Part shown: positions 43,514 through 52,449 of the stretch, piece after piece
Position numbering within the stretch: the stretch's first letter is position 1
Layout of the letters: every line of letters begins with the position of its first letter
From: Halobacillus dabanensis
GTDB lineage: Bacteria > Bacillota > Bacilli > Bacillales > Halobacillaceae
DNA length: 64,000 bases
Direction of reading: 5' to 3'
Assembly (NCBI RefSeq): GCF_900114165.1
Contig: NZ_FOSB01000006.1
Span: forward strand, 62,001-126,000
Notes under the pieces: model-generated
Databases searched by the model: none
Told to the model about the DNA's origin: nothing
What the model saw: the letters and a program-made list of their open reading frames with translations, nothing else
Made by a program: the position numbers and the translations under genes

Positions 43514-44311
43514 TCACCCTTCTTCCGCAACCTTTCTATGGTTGAATTGATGGTGAATCGCAGTGTGCATGTACGATTTCAACCAATTGAAATGTACAGG
43601 GAGCTGAGTAACAGTGGTTTCCAACCGATGCACATGGTTTTGAATCATTTGTTCAATGTTCACCAATATTTGTGTACTGTTACCAAGTAATGACGAACGG
43701 TTGATCAAAGCGTCAATCAAGGGAGAAAAATTCCCTTCCTGATAGCTTCTTTTCTCTACTAGTAACTTTTTTGTGAGCAGCCATTCCCCTGCCATATCAT
43801 TGATAGTTGTCTTTTGAACATAAGAGGCGACTCTCTGAATAAGTAAAGATTCAATTTTCTTCAGTCCATCCAAGAATTCCTGAAAGGATTCGACATCTTT
43901 ATAGTAAAGTTCCATTTTCAATTCATTAATTTCTTTAATGGCACCAGCGAGTGTGTGGATCATCGGAATGTCATCCAATTGTGACAGCAGATAATAATAC
44001 AGGCCACTGTAATAATCCCCTGCCAGAACAGTCAACTGCCTATTTCTTACCGTTTCCCGATCATCGTCCTCATCGGAAAGTGTAACGAGATCATGGGTGT
44101 CCAGTGCGACTTGCACTAGCATTGTCGTAATGATGTATTGCTCTTTTTTTACATCTGAGAGATTGGTGTGATCCATAATGGATGACAAGATGACAAGCTT
44201 ATCTTCGTCGATTGCCGGCTCAGGGATGAATCGAACTAAATAAGGGTGGCGAACTTTCGATGCGATTTTCGTTTTAAGTTGTTTTATGTCGTTATCTGCA
44301 GTATTCAACAT
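43514..44311 (-). CDS. hepS: Heptaprenyl diphosphate synthase component I
   Basis: 265-residue non-catalytic subunit that fixes product length of the heptaprenyl synthase. NYIVTAMLVQ-like text in B. subtilis corresponds to [17 protein letters not shown] here, and [22 protein letters not shown] is almost identical. The start at 44311 has AGGTGA upstream; the 34-codon extension overlaps the mtrB end and is rejected. It ends RKVAEEG as in other bacilli. Confidence 0.92.
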   Translation of the reverse strand: MLNTADNDIKQLKTKIASKVRHPYLVRFIPEPAIDEDKLVILSSIMDHTNLSDVKKEQYIITTMLVQVALDTHDLVTLSDEDDDRETVRNRQLTVLAGDYYSGLYYYLLSQLDDIPMIHTLAGAIKEINELKMELYYKDVESFQEFLDGLKKIESLLIQRVASYVQKTTINDMAGEWLLTKKLLVEKRSYQEGNFSPLIDALINRSSLLGNSTQILVNIEQMIQNHVHRLETTVTQLPVHFNWLKSYMHTAIHHQFNHRKVAEEG

Positions 44312-44409
44312 GATCACCTGGTCCCTTCCTGAACACTTTTTAACACTCCTATTATAGCATAACTCACCATCTACCGCTCGTTCGTTATGTATGTCTTCCT
44401 GAGGGAGGA

Positions 44410-44634
44410 TCACTCTGCGTCGTTGTTCATCTCTCCATGGCTAGTCTGTATGACAGCTTTACCACGAACTTTGACAGCAGAAGTGTGCTCAGTGAATTGG
44501 GCAATCATGACCTCCCCTTTATCTAGCTTTTCTGAATGGTGAAACCTTGTATCCGTACCTCTTGTCAATCCAATGACATTCACCCCATCTTCAAGAGCTT
44601 TAATTACAAAAAAGTCATTATTGGATGTAGACAT
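44410..44634 (-). CDS. mtrB: Tryptophan RNA-binding attenuation protein TRAP
   Basis: 74-residue protein that forms an 11-mer ring. With tryptophan bound it wraps 11 (G/U)AG repeats in target leaders and stops trp expression. [35 protein letters not shown] and [15 protein letters not shown] contain the KKR-type RNA-binding and tryptophan-pocket residues. AAGGAGG lies eight bases before the ATG. In B. subtilis folE (mtrA) precedes it; that gene is absent here, and no trp gene is in the window, so its target must lie elsewhere. Confidence 0.96.
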   Translation of the reverse strand: MSTSNNDFFVIKALEDGVNVIGLTRGTDTRFHHSEKLDKGEVMIAQFTEHTSAVKVRGKAVIQTSHGEMNNDAE

Positions 44635-44775
44635 TTAGAATTGCCTCCTTCTATTTATCACTACTATCTCTTATTGTGCGGACTTTTGTCAAAACATCCA
44701 CCTTGAGAGCCCATATTTCGAGCTGTATTACAACCAGTATGGCCATAAACATATTGATTTAATGGGAATAAAAAG

Positions 44776-44801
44776 AAAAAGGGTGCACATGCACCCTTTT
44801 T
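44776..44801 (-). terminator. Terminator of hbs
   Basis: AAAAAGGGTGCA (44776-44787) and TGCACCCTTTTT (44790-44801) form a perfect 12-bp stem with a two-base loop, plus a T-rich tail on the minus strand. Between 44635 and 44775 I see no gene. Confidence 0.85.
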
Positions 44802-44820
44802 CGAAGCCCTATGTAGCTAA

Positions 44821-45093
44821 TTATTTAACCGCATCTTTAAGGGCTTTACCAGGTTTGAACGCTGGTACTTTGCTTGCGGAGATTTCGATTTCTTCTCCTG
44901 TTTGTGGGTTACGACCTTTACGAGCCGCACGCTCACGTACTTCAAAGTTACCGAATCCGATCAATTGGACTTTATCACCGTCTTTTAGTGAATCCATGAT
45001 AGATTCGAATACAGAATCTACAGCTTGTGTAGCATCTTTCTTGGAAAGATCAGCTTTTTCAGATACAGCATTGATTAGATCTGTTTTATTCAT
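44821..45093 (-). CDS. hbs: DNA-binding protein HU (HBsu)
   Basis: 90-residue nucleoid protein. It starts [19 protein letters not shown], with the DNA-arm motif [21 protein letters not shown] and C-terminal [15 protein letters not shown]. The ATG at 45093 follows GGAGGTG by six bases. Two tandem sigma-A promoters upstream and a strong terminator fit high, constitutive expression. Single-gene unit. Confidence 0.98.
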   Translation of the reverse strand: MNKTDLINAVSEKADLSKKDATQAVDSVFESIMDSLKDGDKVQLIGFGNFEVRERAARKGRNPQTGEEIEISASKVPAFKPGKALKDAVK

Positions 45094-45190
45094 GACATTC
45101 ACCTCCTCCCGAGAAGGTTAAACTCTTTCAAAGCAGTGTGAGAACCGCTTCAAATGTTTATTTAACAGTCATCATTTGATGACATGCCTT

Positions 45191-45219
45191 ATCATAAACG
45201 AGTTTTCCCCGAATTTCAA
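45191..45219 (-). promoter_or_regulatory. hbs promoter, proximal
   Basis: Minus-strand TTGAAA (45214-45219), 17 bases, TATGAT (45191-45196). Confidence 0.6.
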
Positions 45220-45286
45220 TAGATAATCCTTTGAAAATCGCGTAACAACGCGACTTCAGGGCTGAATACCCCTTCATTTCACATGT

Positions 45287-45315
45287 AGTGTAACAAAATA
45301 TCGAGCATTACGCAA
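45287..45315 (-). promoter_or_regulatory. hbs promoter, distal
   Basis: Minus-strand TTGCGT (45310-45315), 17 bases, TACACT (45287-45292). The remaining parts of the 45103-45434 gap carry no ORF. The long leader contains small inverted repeats such as CGCG-N6-CGCG. Confidence 0.5.
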
Positions 45316-45435
45316 AAACTGATGAAGCCTGTCATGACGGGATTTAAGAGCATTTTCCCTTCTTCTCTTTGCTAATTACGACATCCATATGGAAAACTCC
45401 TCTTTATGAAGTAAATTTTGCTGAAAAAAATTAAA

Positions 45436-45456
45436 AACGGCCCCCTCGGAGCCGTT
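45436..45456 (-). terminator. Terminator of spoIVA
   Basis: AACGGC (45436-45441) pairs with GCCGTT (45451-45456); on the minus strand TTTTTAATTTTTT follows. The stem overlaps the spoIVA stop codon. Confidence 0.75.
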
Positions 45457-46933
45457 ATAATATGATTGCAATCATACCACCAGAACCTTCGTTGATGATT
45501 CGTTCTAGTGTTTCTTTTAGTTTATATCTGGCATTTTCAGGCATCAAAGCAAGTTTAGCTTGAATCCCTTCCCGGACAATCGAACTTAAGGATCTACCGA
45601 AGATATCAGAGTTCCAAATCGATAATGGGTCCTCTTCAAAATCTTGCATCAAGTAGCGAACCAATTCTTCACTTTGTTTTTCTGTACCTATAATTGGGGA
45701 GAATTCAGACTGCACATCCACTTTCACCATATGAATGGAAGGGGCTACTGCTTTCAATCTGACACCGAATCGGGAGCCCTGTCTGATGATCTCTGGTTCA
45801 TCAAGGGTCATATCCTCTAACGTAGGGGCCGCTATGCCATATCCCGTTTGTTTGACCATCTGCATGGCATCAGCCACTTGATCATACTCTCTCTTCGCAT
45901 GGGCAAAGTCCTGCATGATTTCAAGCAAATGATCTTTGCCGCGTATCTCTTCTCCTACAATTTCCTTTAGAACATGGTCATATAAATGTTCCGGTGCTTG
46001 AAGGTCGATTTCGGCAATCCCTTCCCCAAGGTCCATTCCCGAAATGTGTGCCCCGGTGATGTATTCATATTGGTCGAAATTACCGACAACTGTATCTACG
46101 TCGCGGAGACGCTTTATATCCTTTACAGTTTCTTCAATTGCTTCCTGAAGATTGTTTCGCAGCCAGTGACGTGAATCCAATACCATCACCCAGCTCGGTA
46201 AATTCACATTAACTTCTAGTACAGGGAATTCGAACAGCGCTTCTCGGAGCACACTTTGGACATCGTTTTCCCGCATACTTTCAACGGAAAGGGCGAGAAC
46301 AGGAATATCATATTTCTCAGAGAGTTTTTCTCTCAGCTTCTCTGTATTCGGATGGTGAGGCTGAGCAGAGTTGACTATCATGATAAATGGTTTTCCAACT
46401 TCCCGCAGCTCCTCCACGATTTTCTCTTCTGCTTCTACATAGTCCTCTCTGGCAATTTCCCCGATCGTTCCATCCGTGGTGACCACTATCCCAATTGTCG
46501 AATGCTCTTGGATAACTTTCTGGGTACCAATTTCAGCTGCTTCATGAAAAGGAATAGCTTCTTCATACCATGGTGTATGGATCATACGCGGTCCATGTTC
46601 ATCTTCATACCCGACAGCACCGTTGACGGCATACCCGACACAATCAACCATACGTACTCGTATATCCAGATGATCATCGATGTTGATGTTAGCCGCTTGG
46701 TTAGGGACGAACTTAGGCTCTGTAGTCATTATTGTTTTCCCTGCCGCACTCTGAGGCAGTTCATCTAATGCTCGTTCTCGCTCTGATTCTTCCTCCATAT
46801 TGGGCAAAACGACAAGCTCCATAAATTTCTTTATAAATGTGGATTTTCCGGTACGAACAGCCCCGACGACTCCTAAATAAATATCTCCATTTGTCCGTTT
46901 GGAAATATCACTGAAGATATCAACCTTCTCCAA
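45455..46933 (-). CDS. spoIVA: Stage IV sporulation protein A (coat base ATPase)
   Basis: 492-residue mother-cell ATPase that polymerises on the forespore surface and anchors the coat. The Walker A loop GAVRTGKSTF is preceded by KRTNGDIYLGV. DCVGYAVNGAVGYEDEHGPRMI and TTDGTIG follow in the TRAFAC-like N-terminal domain, and the C-terminal end LERIINEGSGGMIAIIL is highly conserved and needed for localisation. A TTG start at 46933 with GGGAGGGG upstream gives the exact family length; the 11 upstream codons are rejected. A sigma-E promoter match lies 50 bases upstream. Confidence 0.97.
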   Translation of the reverse strand: MEKVDIFSDISKRTNGDIYLGVVGAVRTGKSTFIKKFMELVVLPNMEEESERERALDELPQSAAGKTIMTTEPKFVPNQAANINIDDHLDIRVRMVDCVGYAVNGAVGYEDEHGPRMIHTPWYEEAIPFHEAAEIGTQKVIQEHSTIGIVVTTDGTIGEIAREDYVEAEEKIVEELREVGKPFIMIVNSAQPHHPNTEKLREKLSEKYDIPVLALSVESMRENDVQSVLREALFEFPVLEVNVNLPSWVMVLDSRHWLRNNLQEAIEETVKDIKRLRDVDTVVGNFDQYEYITGAHISGMDLGEGIAEIDLQAPEHLYDHVLKEIVGEEIRGKDHLLEIMQDFAHAKREYDQVADAMQMVKQTGYGIAAPTLEDMTLDEPEIIRQGSRFGVRLKAVAPSIHMVKVDVQSEFSPIIGTEKQSEELVRYLMQDFEEDPLSIWNSDIFGRSLSSIVREGIQAKLALMPENARYKLKETLERIINEGSGGMIAIIL

Positions 46934-46984
46934 AGGATCCCCTCCCAAATAAAATTTCACCATCATACAAGCCTAGACAATCTA

Positions 46985-47014
46985 ATTCTATGACGTTGTC
47001 CTAGTGGATTATGC
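46985..47014 (-). promoter_or_regulatory. Candidate sigma-E promoter of spoIVA
   Basis: Minus-strand GCATAAT (47008-47014), 15-base spacer, CATAGAAT (46985-46992). This fits the sigma-E pattern (kmATAwT and CATAcaAT) well, and spoIVA is a sigma-E gene in B. subtilis. Confidence 0.6.
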
Positions 47015-47137
47015 AAGAAATTAATAAGTTCGGAAAGGAGACCACTTAGGAATGGTGCCATAGTTCCTTAGCTTAACCCTATCCTCCTATGATCTTCATT
47101 AAGAATCTCGTTTAGGCTTCCTAGAAATCTATGAAAA

Positions 47138-47166
47138 AAACCGCTTCTCTATGCAAGAAGCGGTTT
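47138..47166 (-). terminator. Terminator of yphE-yphF
   Basis: AAACCGCTTCT (47138-47148) pairs with AGAAGCGGTTT (47156-47166); on the minus strand a run of seven T follows. Confidence 0.88.
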
Positions 47167-47172
47167 TAAATA

Positions 47173-47901
47173 TCATGTAGATGGTTCATCACTCGTAAAT
47201 ACCGGCTCTCCATCTTCTACTGTATATGTCGTAGAATAAGCAGGAACAAAAGGTGTGTGATCCGTCAATAAGTAACGAATATCTTCTCCTGTTTCATAAT
47301 TGTGTTCTTCTTCCCTGAGGTAAGTGTATAAGTCTTTTCGATAATCAATATATACTTGTCCCTGTTCGTCTAAAAAAACAGGAAGTTTATGCTCAGAGTA
47401 TGGACTGTTGATCATAGGAGGTTCGTCCATACCCAGTTTTTCATAATCCAGCTCATAAACCCCAGGAGCTACGAAATCACCTAAAGGCGGATACCTATTG
47501 TTATCTCTATAAAACTTAACTTTCACTTGCAATGAGCGTACTTCTTCTGTTGTACGAAGATCAAGGACTTTGACGGTCGGATCCGTGTCTGGATGAATGA
47601 TCACATATTGATAATGCCCTCCATTTTCAAAAGAAGTGCCTGGCAATTCCCCAATGAGGTTCAATTCTTTAAGCTTTCCAAACTCAACAGGATATTTTTG
47701 GAAAATAGGTGTATCCTGGTCTTTCGTTTTGATTGGCAGTAGGCCGTTTTTTCGTTCCTGATAAGTATCCACAGCATTTTGGACCATTTCCAGCTGCTGT
47801 TGATTCGGTATTTTGTTTTTTTGAAGTTCATTATTCGGATATAAACACCCTGTGAGCAACAAGGCGGTCAATGGTAGCAGAAAATATAATAGCGGTTTCA
47901 T
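47173..47901 (-). CDS. yphF: YphF-like lipoprotein
   Basis: 242-residue predicted lipoprotein: signal peptide with lipobox LTGC (Cys19). The mature part has QNAVDTYQERKNGLLPIKTKD, typical of the YphF family, then a charged beta-rich domain ending with TTYTVEDGEPVF. It should be anchored on the outer face of the membrane. Function unknown; the gene is always close to spoIVA and yphE. It follows yphE by 16 bases. Confidence 0.83.
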   Translation of the reverse strand: MKPLLYFLLPLTALLLTGCLYPNNELQKNKIPNQQQLEMVQNAVDTYQERKNGLLPIKTKDQDTPIFQKYPVEFGKLKELNLIGELPGTSFENGGHYQYVIIHPDTDPTVKVLDLRTTEEVRSLQVKVKFYRDNNRYPPLGDFVAPGVYELDYEKLGMDEPPMINSPYSEHKLPVFLDEQGQVYIDYRKDLYTYLREEEHNYETGEDIRYLLTDHTPFVPAYSTTYTVEDGEPVFTSDEPST

Positions 47902-47917
47902 GCAGAGCCCTCCTTCC

Positions 47918-48115
47918 TCATGCTGTCGGCCCGCTCAAGACAATATAGAAAATAATAATACCACCGAAAATCATAAACAAGTAGGCAAAGGTAGCGACGA
48001 CTCCAGCCAAAACTCCATTTAATTTATGTCTGCTTAAATAAATCAGACCAACCGCCAGGAACAAGGAAATAATCCCTGCGAATGATATGTACATTTTGAG
48101 CATTGATTCTGACAA
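47918..48115 (-). CDS. yphE: YphE family small membrane protein (DUF2768)
   Basis: 65 residues with two TM helices (YISFAGIISLFLAVGLIYLS and LAGVVATFAYLFMIFGGIIIFYIVL) and a short basic loop between them. The TTG at 48115 lies eight bases after GGAGG and is the most likely start; an ATG four codons later is too far from that site. Function unknown. Same order relative to spoIVA and gpsA as in B. subtilis. Confidence 0.8.
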   Translation of the reverse strand: MSESMLKMYISFAGIISLFLAVGLIYLSRHKLNGVLAGVVATFAYLFMIFGGIIIFYIVLSGPTA

Positions 48116-48151
48116 CGTTTCTTCCTCCTTCAAGCACATTTTGCTTAGGAT

Positions 48152-48160
48152 ATTATACCA
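48152..48160 (-). promoter_or_regulatory. Extended -10 promoter of yphE-yphF
   Basis: Minus-strand TGGTATAAT, a perfect extended -10 element, about 40 bases upstream of yphE. No convincing -35 box. From 48161 to 48360 I see no gene, only AT-rich spacer. Confidence 0.5.
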
Positions 48161-48362
48161 TAAGTCACTCTTCCCCGACAGAATCGACCGCTTTACATGA
48201 GCAGATGCAGATAAGTGTCGTTTTATTTGAAAAGAACAGTTAGAAAAGTTAAAGCTATCTTAACTTACTTATCTGCCTGACAAGAATAGCTGTCGTGTCC
48301 TCTTAAAGCTTGCCCCCAAGTCTTTATTACCGGGTAAAAGGGAAAATAGAGCAAAAAAAAAG

Positions 48363-48384
48363 CGGGGCAATACCCTTTGCCCCG
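48363..48384 (-). terminator. Terminator of the spoVIF-like gene
   Basis: CGGGGCAA (48363-48370) pairs with TTGCCCCG (48377-48384); on the minus strand GCTTTTTTTTTGC follows. Confidence 0.85.
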
Positions 48385-48489
48385 GGTGACTAAACAATTC
48401 CCTAACTAGCTCATGTGTAATGATTGCTGCGTAATATCTTATGCATACGTTAGAAGGACCGCCTCCTCAGGCGCCTACTGGTTAGCATT

Positions 48490-48747
48490 TTATTTCAAAA
48501 ATTTGCCTAACGTATTCATATCAAGAGGCATATTCTGCTTTGTAATTGCTTCAACGATTTTGTCTTCTTTTTGCTTCGATACATTTTTATTTGCAACTTT
48601 AGCTAATTGACGCACTAGCCGACGGACAGTCTTTTCATCACTGAAGTCTGCATTCTGCATAGAGTTCGCAACTTTGAACACATCATCCGGATCGATGTTC
48701 GCCTTTTTCTTCAGATGATCGAAAATATTTTTCTGAAAATCATTCAT
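48490..48747 (-). CDS. Stage VI sporulation protein F-like
   Basis: 85 residues, helical and basic. It matches the SpoVIF (YjcC) family: NIFDHLKKKANIDPDDVFKVANS, FSDEKTVRRLVRQLAKVANKNVSKQKEDKIVEAI. In B. subtilis SpoVIF is made in the mother cell under sigma-K and helps coat maturation. The ATG at 48747 is ten bases after AGGAGG. Here the gene sits behind gpsA rather than at the yjcC locus. A sigma-K-like promoter and a hairpin overlapping the ribosome-binding site precede it. Confidence 0.82.
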   Translation of the reverse strand: MNDFQKNIFDHLKKKANIDPDDVFKVANSMQNADFSDEKTVRRLVRQLAKVANKNVSKQKEDKIVEAITKQNMPLDMNTLGKFLK

Positions 48748-48760
48748 GAATCATTGACCT

Positions 48761-48797
48761 CCTCGTGCATTAGGTTCTGTGTAGTATATGCACGAGG
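48761..48797 (-). promoter_or_regulatory. Hairpin overlapping the spoVIF ribosome-binding site
   Basis: CCTCGTGCAT (48761-48770) and ATGCACGAGG (48788-48797) are perfectly complementary with a 17-base loop. On the minus strand the 3' arm covers half of the AGGAGG site (48758-48763). No T tract follows, so it is not an intrinsic terminator. Confidence 0.6.
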
Positions 48798-48809
48798 GCA
48801 GATATGTGT
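48782..48809 (-). promoter_or_regulatory. Candidate sigma-K promoter of spoVIF
   Basis: Minus-strand AC (48808-48809), 17 bases, CATATACTA (48782-48790). The -10 fits CATAnnnTA perfectly. Transcription would begin near 48775, inside the hairpin loop. Confidence 0.5.
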
Positions 48810-49849
48810 CATTCATTCATTTTTTCATCTAAAATATTCGTCAGGTCCTCCATTTCATGACGGCGAATCCTTGTCATCAGCTGGTCTACAACGTCCCTTG
48901 GTTCCGCTGACTCAAATAAAATGCGATAGATACCTGAAGTGATCGGCATCTCTACATTCTGTCCTTGAGCAAGCTGATAGGCTGCTTTGGTTGTTCGCAC
49001 CCCTTCTACGACCATCCCCATCTGTTCAAGTACATCATCCAAAGGGTACCCTTGGCCTAATTTATTTCCTGCACGCCAATTCCGACTATGGGAACTTGTG
49101 CATGTAACAATCAAATCTCCAATGCCCGTCAGCCCTGAAAAAGTCAATGGGTTTGCCCCCATGGATGTCCCTAGACGGGCAATTTCCGCTAACCCACGGG
49201 TGATAAGCGCTGCTTTTGCATTATCTCCATATCCTAGTCCATCTGAAATTCCTGCGCCCAGAGCGATAATATTCTTTAATGCTCCACCAAGTTCTACGCC
49301 GACCAAATCAGGTGAAGTATAAACTCTGAATTGACGGTTGATAAATAAGTCTTGAACTTTTTCAGCAACTTCGAGCTCTTTCGAAGAAACAGTCACTGTT
49401 GTCGGTTGCCTTAGACTTACTTCCTCTGCGTGACTTGGCCCAGACAAGACAACAACATCCTCATAAAGGTGTGAAGGTATCTCTTCCCGAATCACTTCGG
49501 ATACACGTTTGAAAGTACCTGGCTCTATGCCCTTAGAAGCATGAGTGAGAATCGTTTTATCATTCAACACCTGTTTCAACTGACCGCAAACTTCTCTCAT
49601 GGCTTTCGTAGGAACCACAAGTATAACGTGCTTTGCTCCACTTACTACAGATGCTAAATCATTGCTTGCTTTAATAGATGAAGGTAACTCTACATCATTT
49701 AAATACTTTTCGTTCTTATGTGTTCGATTGATTTCGTTTGCCAGCGTTTCTCTATGGGTCCATAAATGAACATCATGTTTATTATCCGCAAGAACAAGAG
49801 CCAGGGCGGTTCCCCAGCTCCCTGCGCCAAGTACAGCAACTTTTCCCAT
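48809..49849 (-). CDS. gpsA: Glycerol-3-phosphate dehydrogenase [NAD(P)+]
   Basis: 346-residue cytosolic enzyme reducing dihydroxyacetone phosphate to sn-glycerol 3-phosphate for phospholipid synthesis. The [10 protein letters not shown] Rossmann loop is at the N-terminus, the catalytic lysine region is [17 protein letters not shown], and [19 protein letters not shown] is characteristic. The ATG at 49849 has GGGAGTAGG upstream; 38 upstream codons overlap der and are rejected. It follows der by 28 bases. The acyltransferase gene at 55452 uses downstream products. Confidence 0.96.
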   Translation of the reverse strand: MGKVAVLGAGSWGTALALVLADNKHDVHLWTHRETLANEINRTHKNEKYLNDVELPSSIKASNDLASVVSGAKHVILVVPTKAMREVCGQLKQVLNDKTILTHASKGIEPGTFKRVSEVIREEIPSHLYEDVVVLSGPSHAEEVSLRQPTTVTVSSKELEVAEKVQDLFINRQFRVYTSPDLVGVELGGALKNIIALGAGISDGLGYGDNAKAALITRGLAEIARLGTSMGANPLTFSGLTGIGDLIVTCTSSHSRNWRAGNKLGQGYPLDDVLEQMGMVVEGVRTTKAAYQLAQGQNVEMPITSGIYRILFESAEPRDVVDQLMTRIRRHEMEDLTNILDEKMNE

Positions 49850-49877
49850 ATTACCTACTCCCTTCCTAGATAACCAT

Positions 49878-51188
49878 TCAGCTCCGTTTTCGTGCAAAGA
49901 TCTTAATCGGAGTCCCTTCGAAACCGAAGGCTTCACGGATTCTATTTTCCAGGAATCGTTCATAAGTGAAGTGCATCAATTCCGGTTCATTAACAAAAAC
50001 AACAAAACTAGGTGGTTTGACGGCCACTTGAGTGGCATAAAATATTTTCAATTTTTGCCCTTTGATCGATGGAGAAGGATTCATGGCTAATGCATCCATG
50101 ATCACTTCGTTCAACACGTTCGTCTGAACACGTTTAGCGTGATTCTCACTAGTCTCTAACACTTTCGGAAGCAATGTGTGGATACGCTTTTTCGTTTTTG
50201 CAGAAAGAAAAACGATTGGAGCATAATCCAAGAAACGGAAATTGTCTCGGACTTTATCTTCGAACTCTTTCATTGTCTTTTCTTCTTTTTCCACTGTATC
50301 CCATTTGTTGACAACGATAATAACCGCTTTACCTGCTTCGTGTGCATATCCGGCGATTTTCTTGTCCTGTTCCTGAATTCCTGCGTCTGCGTCAATCAAG
50401 GTAAGAACCACATCCGAACGCTCGATGGCTTTCAATGCTCTCATGATGCTATACCTTTCCGTAGACTCATACACTTTCCCACGTTTTCTCATGCCCGCTG
50501 TATCAATGATGACATAATCCCGGTCATCTTTTGAGAATGGCGTATCAATGGCATCCCTTGTGGTTCCAGCTATATCACTGACAATCACGCGTTCCTGACC
50601 AAGCAGGCTGTTAACTAGAGACGACTTACCGACATTGGGCCTTCCTATTAAGCTGAAACGGATGGTGTCATCATCAATTTCTTCCTGGATTTTCTCCGGA
50701 AAATGCTTGACGACTTCATCAAGCATATCTCCAAGGCCTAAACCATGTGTCCCTGAAATTGGGTAAGGCTCTCCGAAACCTAAAGAATAGAACTCGTAGA
50801 TATTTTCTCTCATTTCTGGATTATCTACTTTATTTACTGCGAGTACGACAGGTTTGTTTGATTTGAATAGGATTTTAGCTACTTCTTCGTCTGCTCCGGT
50901 TATGCCGTCACGTCCGTTGACCATGAAGACAATAACATCCGCTTCATCGATCGCTACTTGTGCCTGAGCTCTCATTTGGACAAGCAACGGTTCATCTCCT
51001 AGTTCAATACCACCTGTATCGATAATGTTAAACCGTGTCGTCAGCCATTCTGCCTCCGCATAGATTCGATCTCTCGTAACCCCTGGGGTATCTTCTACGA
51101 TTGAAATTCTTTCACCGACCAAACGGTTAAAAATTGTAGACTTACCAACATTCGGTCGTCCTACGATAGCTATCACTGATTTTCTCAT
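49878..51188 (-). CDS. der: Ribosome-associated GTPase Der (EngA)
   Basis: 436-residue essential GTPase for 50S assembly with two tandem G domains. Domain 1: [17 protein letters not shown]. Domain 2: [27 protein letters not shown]-like C-terminal domain follows ([24 protein letters not shown]). The start at 51188 has AAGGATGATCC, a moderate ribosome-binding site. der-gpsA are likely co-transcribed. Confidence 0.97.
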   Translation of the reverse strand: MRKSVIAIVGRPNVGKSTIFNRLVGERISIVEDTPGVTRDRIYAEAEWLTTRFNIIDTGGIELGDEPLLVQMRAQAQVAIDEADVIVFMVNGRDGITGADEEVAKILFKSNKPVVLAVNKVDNPEMRENIYEFYSLGFGEPYPISGTHGLGLGDMLDEVVKHFPEKIQEEIDDDTIRFSLIGRPNVGKSSLVNSLLGQERVIVSDIAGTTRDAIDTPFSKDDRDYVIIDTAGMRKRGKVYESTERYSIMRALKAIERSDVVLTLIDADAGIQEQDKKIAGYAHEAGKAVIIVVNKWDTVEKEEKTMKEFEDKVRDNFRFLDYAPIVFLSAKTKKRIHTLLPKVLETSENHAKRVQTNVLNEVIMDALAMNPSPSIKGQKLKIFYATQVAVKPPSFVVFVNEPELMHFTYERFLENRIREAFGFEGTPIKIFARKRS

Positions 51189-51262
51189 GAAAGGATCATC
51201 CTTTCTCTATTTCTATTTTTAATTATTTCATGTTTCGTCAGTAGTGAAAAGCAAAAAAATAC

Positions 51263-51314
51263 TGCTCTTCTCCGGTGGCATGGTTAATAAGCCCATGATC
51301 CGACGAACAGCAGG
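51263..51314 (-). terminator. Nested hairpin with T run in front of der
   Basis: CTGCT (51263-51267) pairs with AGCAG (51310-51314), with an inner CATGG (51280-51284)/CCATG (51294-51298) stem. On the minus strand TATTTTTTTGC follows. It probably terminates the YIEGIA transcript. Its size would also allow an attenuator role in the der leader. Confidence 0.5.
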
Positions 51315-51380
51315 AAGCCATTAACTTTCTTATCTTAGCAAATTTTACGAAAAGAAACAATTTATACTTCTAGTATTCAT

Positions 51381-51566
51381 TCAATGCTTTACGATAATAT
51401 ATAGCTGATCACTAAGCGCATGAGCGATTCCATCTAGGATTGCCTCCAAATTTGCTGCTATAGCTTCCATCTCTTCTTTTGTCTCACATTTGAAAACAGC
51501 TGCACTCCCATGCACTTTACCCTCTTGTGTTGTTACGGAAGCTAAAATCGCTTTCTCCATTTTCAT
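51381..51566 (-). CDS. Small partner protein of the YIEGIA protein
   Basis: 61 residues, mixed alpha/beta (ILASVTTQEGKVHGSAAVF, a long helix EEMEAIAANLEAILDGIAHAL, then LYIIVKH). Proteins of this size and pattern are encoded right behind YIEGIA-family genes in spore formers and are annotated as a capping subunit of that complex. The role is inferred from co-occurrence. GGAGG lies nine bases before the ATG. It follows the YIEGIA gene by 16 bases. Confidence 0.75.
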   Translation of the reverse strand: MKMEKAILASVTTQEGKVHGSAAVFKCETKEEMEAIAANLEAILDGIAHALSDQLYIIVKH

Positions 51567-51582
51567 TTACATCTTCCTCCTA

Positions 51583-52449
51583 CTATTTCTTTGTAGGCAT
51601 CTGGATCGCGTTTTCAAGGACAGGGACATGCTCGATGATTTCTTTCGCTCTTTTTGGATCTTTGACTTGAGGAAGAATAAACACTCCTATCCTTCCGTCA
51701 TTCAAATCCCTCTTGATAAGCGGAACAAGAGCAGGAGTCCCTGAATCGCGGAATACCCCAAGGGTTACAGAAACATCGTGGAGTATTGCTTGTCGCTGGC
51801 CCAGATTCGCTATGGTAGAACGGACACTAAAGTCTTTTGGAGTTAATATAAACCCCATCCCATATTCCATAACTTCCTTTTGCCGTTCAGGAAGACCGAT
51901 GTTCATTATATAGATATTATCTACATACAGCCCAGCTCCATCAAAGGAAATCTGCGAGTGTTCCACTGTTACGATATCTGACAATTTAGAACCACTCATC
52001 AAGAAGTTTGAAATAATGAAACAGACGACCCCTGCCCCTATCGCTGCCCATATATTGAATGTTAAGTAACATAAAGTAACAAGGAAGGAGGTGAAAATCA
52101 CTAGGTAATTTCTACTCTCAAAAGCGACGGCAATCCCCTCTATATAAGTATTCCCTCTCGGAACAAGCTCGTATCCATCCATTTCCGTCAACGTATTCCT
52201 TTCCATGTTTCTCACTTCCCGGAACTGTGATGCCGCTAACGTCAGGAATGTCACGGCGGTGAATTCTTTTTCCATAATGGATGGTATGGCGATAGTGCCA
52301 AGAGCTGCTGCGATAAAACCAAGAGATAAGTGGATGATTTTCCCATGCAAATAAGTAGGGTATTGCCGGTAATCCGTCCGCAGCATAAATAAACGCAATG
52401 CTGTCCCCACGAGAATACCGAAAAGGATTGGATAAGTATATTCATTCAA
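51583..52449 (-). CDS. yphB: YIEGIA-family membrane protein (YphB/SeaA type)
   Basis: 288 residues. About four TM helices (IIHLSLGFIAAALGTIAIP, YLVIFTSFLVTLCYLTFNI, GAGVVCFIISNFLMSG and an N-terminal one). The name-giving motif TYIEGIAVAF is at about residue 105. The C-terminal half is soluble (VEHSQISFDGAGLYVDNIYIMNIG) and probably cytosolic. B. subtilis YphB (SeaA) is a sporulation protein at this locus. Translation appears to start at TTG 52449, whose last bases form the yphA stop codon (TTGA overlap), so the two are coupled. Confidence 0.85.
   Translation of the reverse strand: MNEYTYPILFGILVGTALRLFMLRTDYRQYPTYLHGKIIHLSLGFIAAALGTIAIPSIMEKEFTAVTFLTLAASQFREVRNMERNTLTEMDGYELVPRGNTYIEGIAVAFESRNYLVIFTSFLVTLCYLTFNIWAAIGAGVVCFIISNFLMSGSKLSDIVTVEHSQISFDGAGLYVDNIYIMNIGLPERQKEVMEYGMGFILTPKDFSVRSTIANLGQRQAILHDVSVTLGVFRDSGTPALVPLIKRDLNDGRIGVFILPQVKDPKRAKEIIEHVPVLENAIQMPTKK

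Noticed and set aside
45120-45170. cre site in the hbs leader (TGAAGCGGTTCTCA)
   Set aside because: It fails the central CG of the consensus in either alignment.
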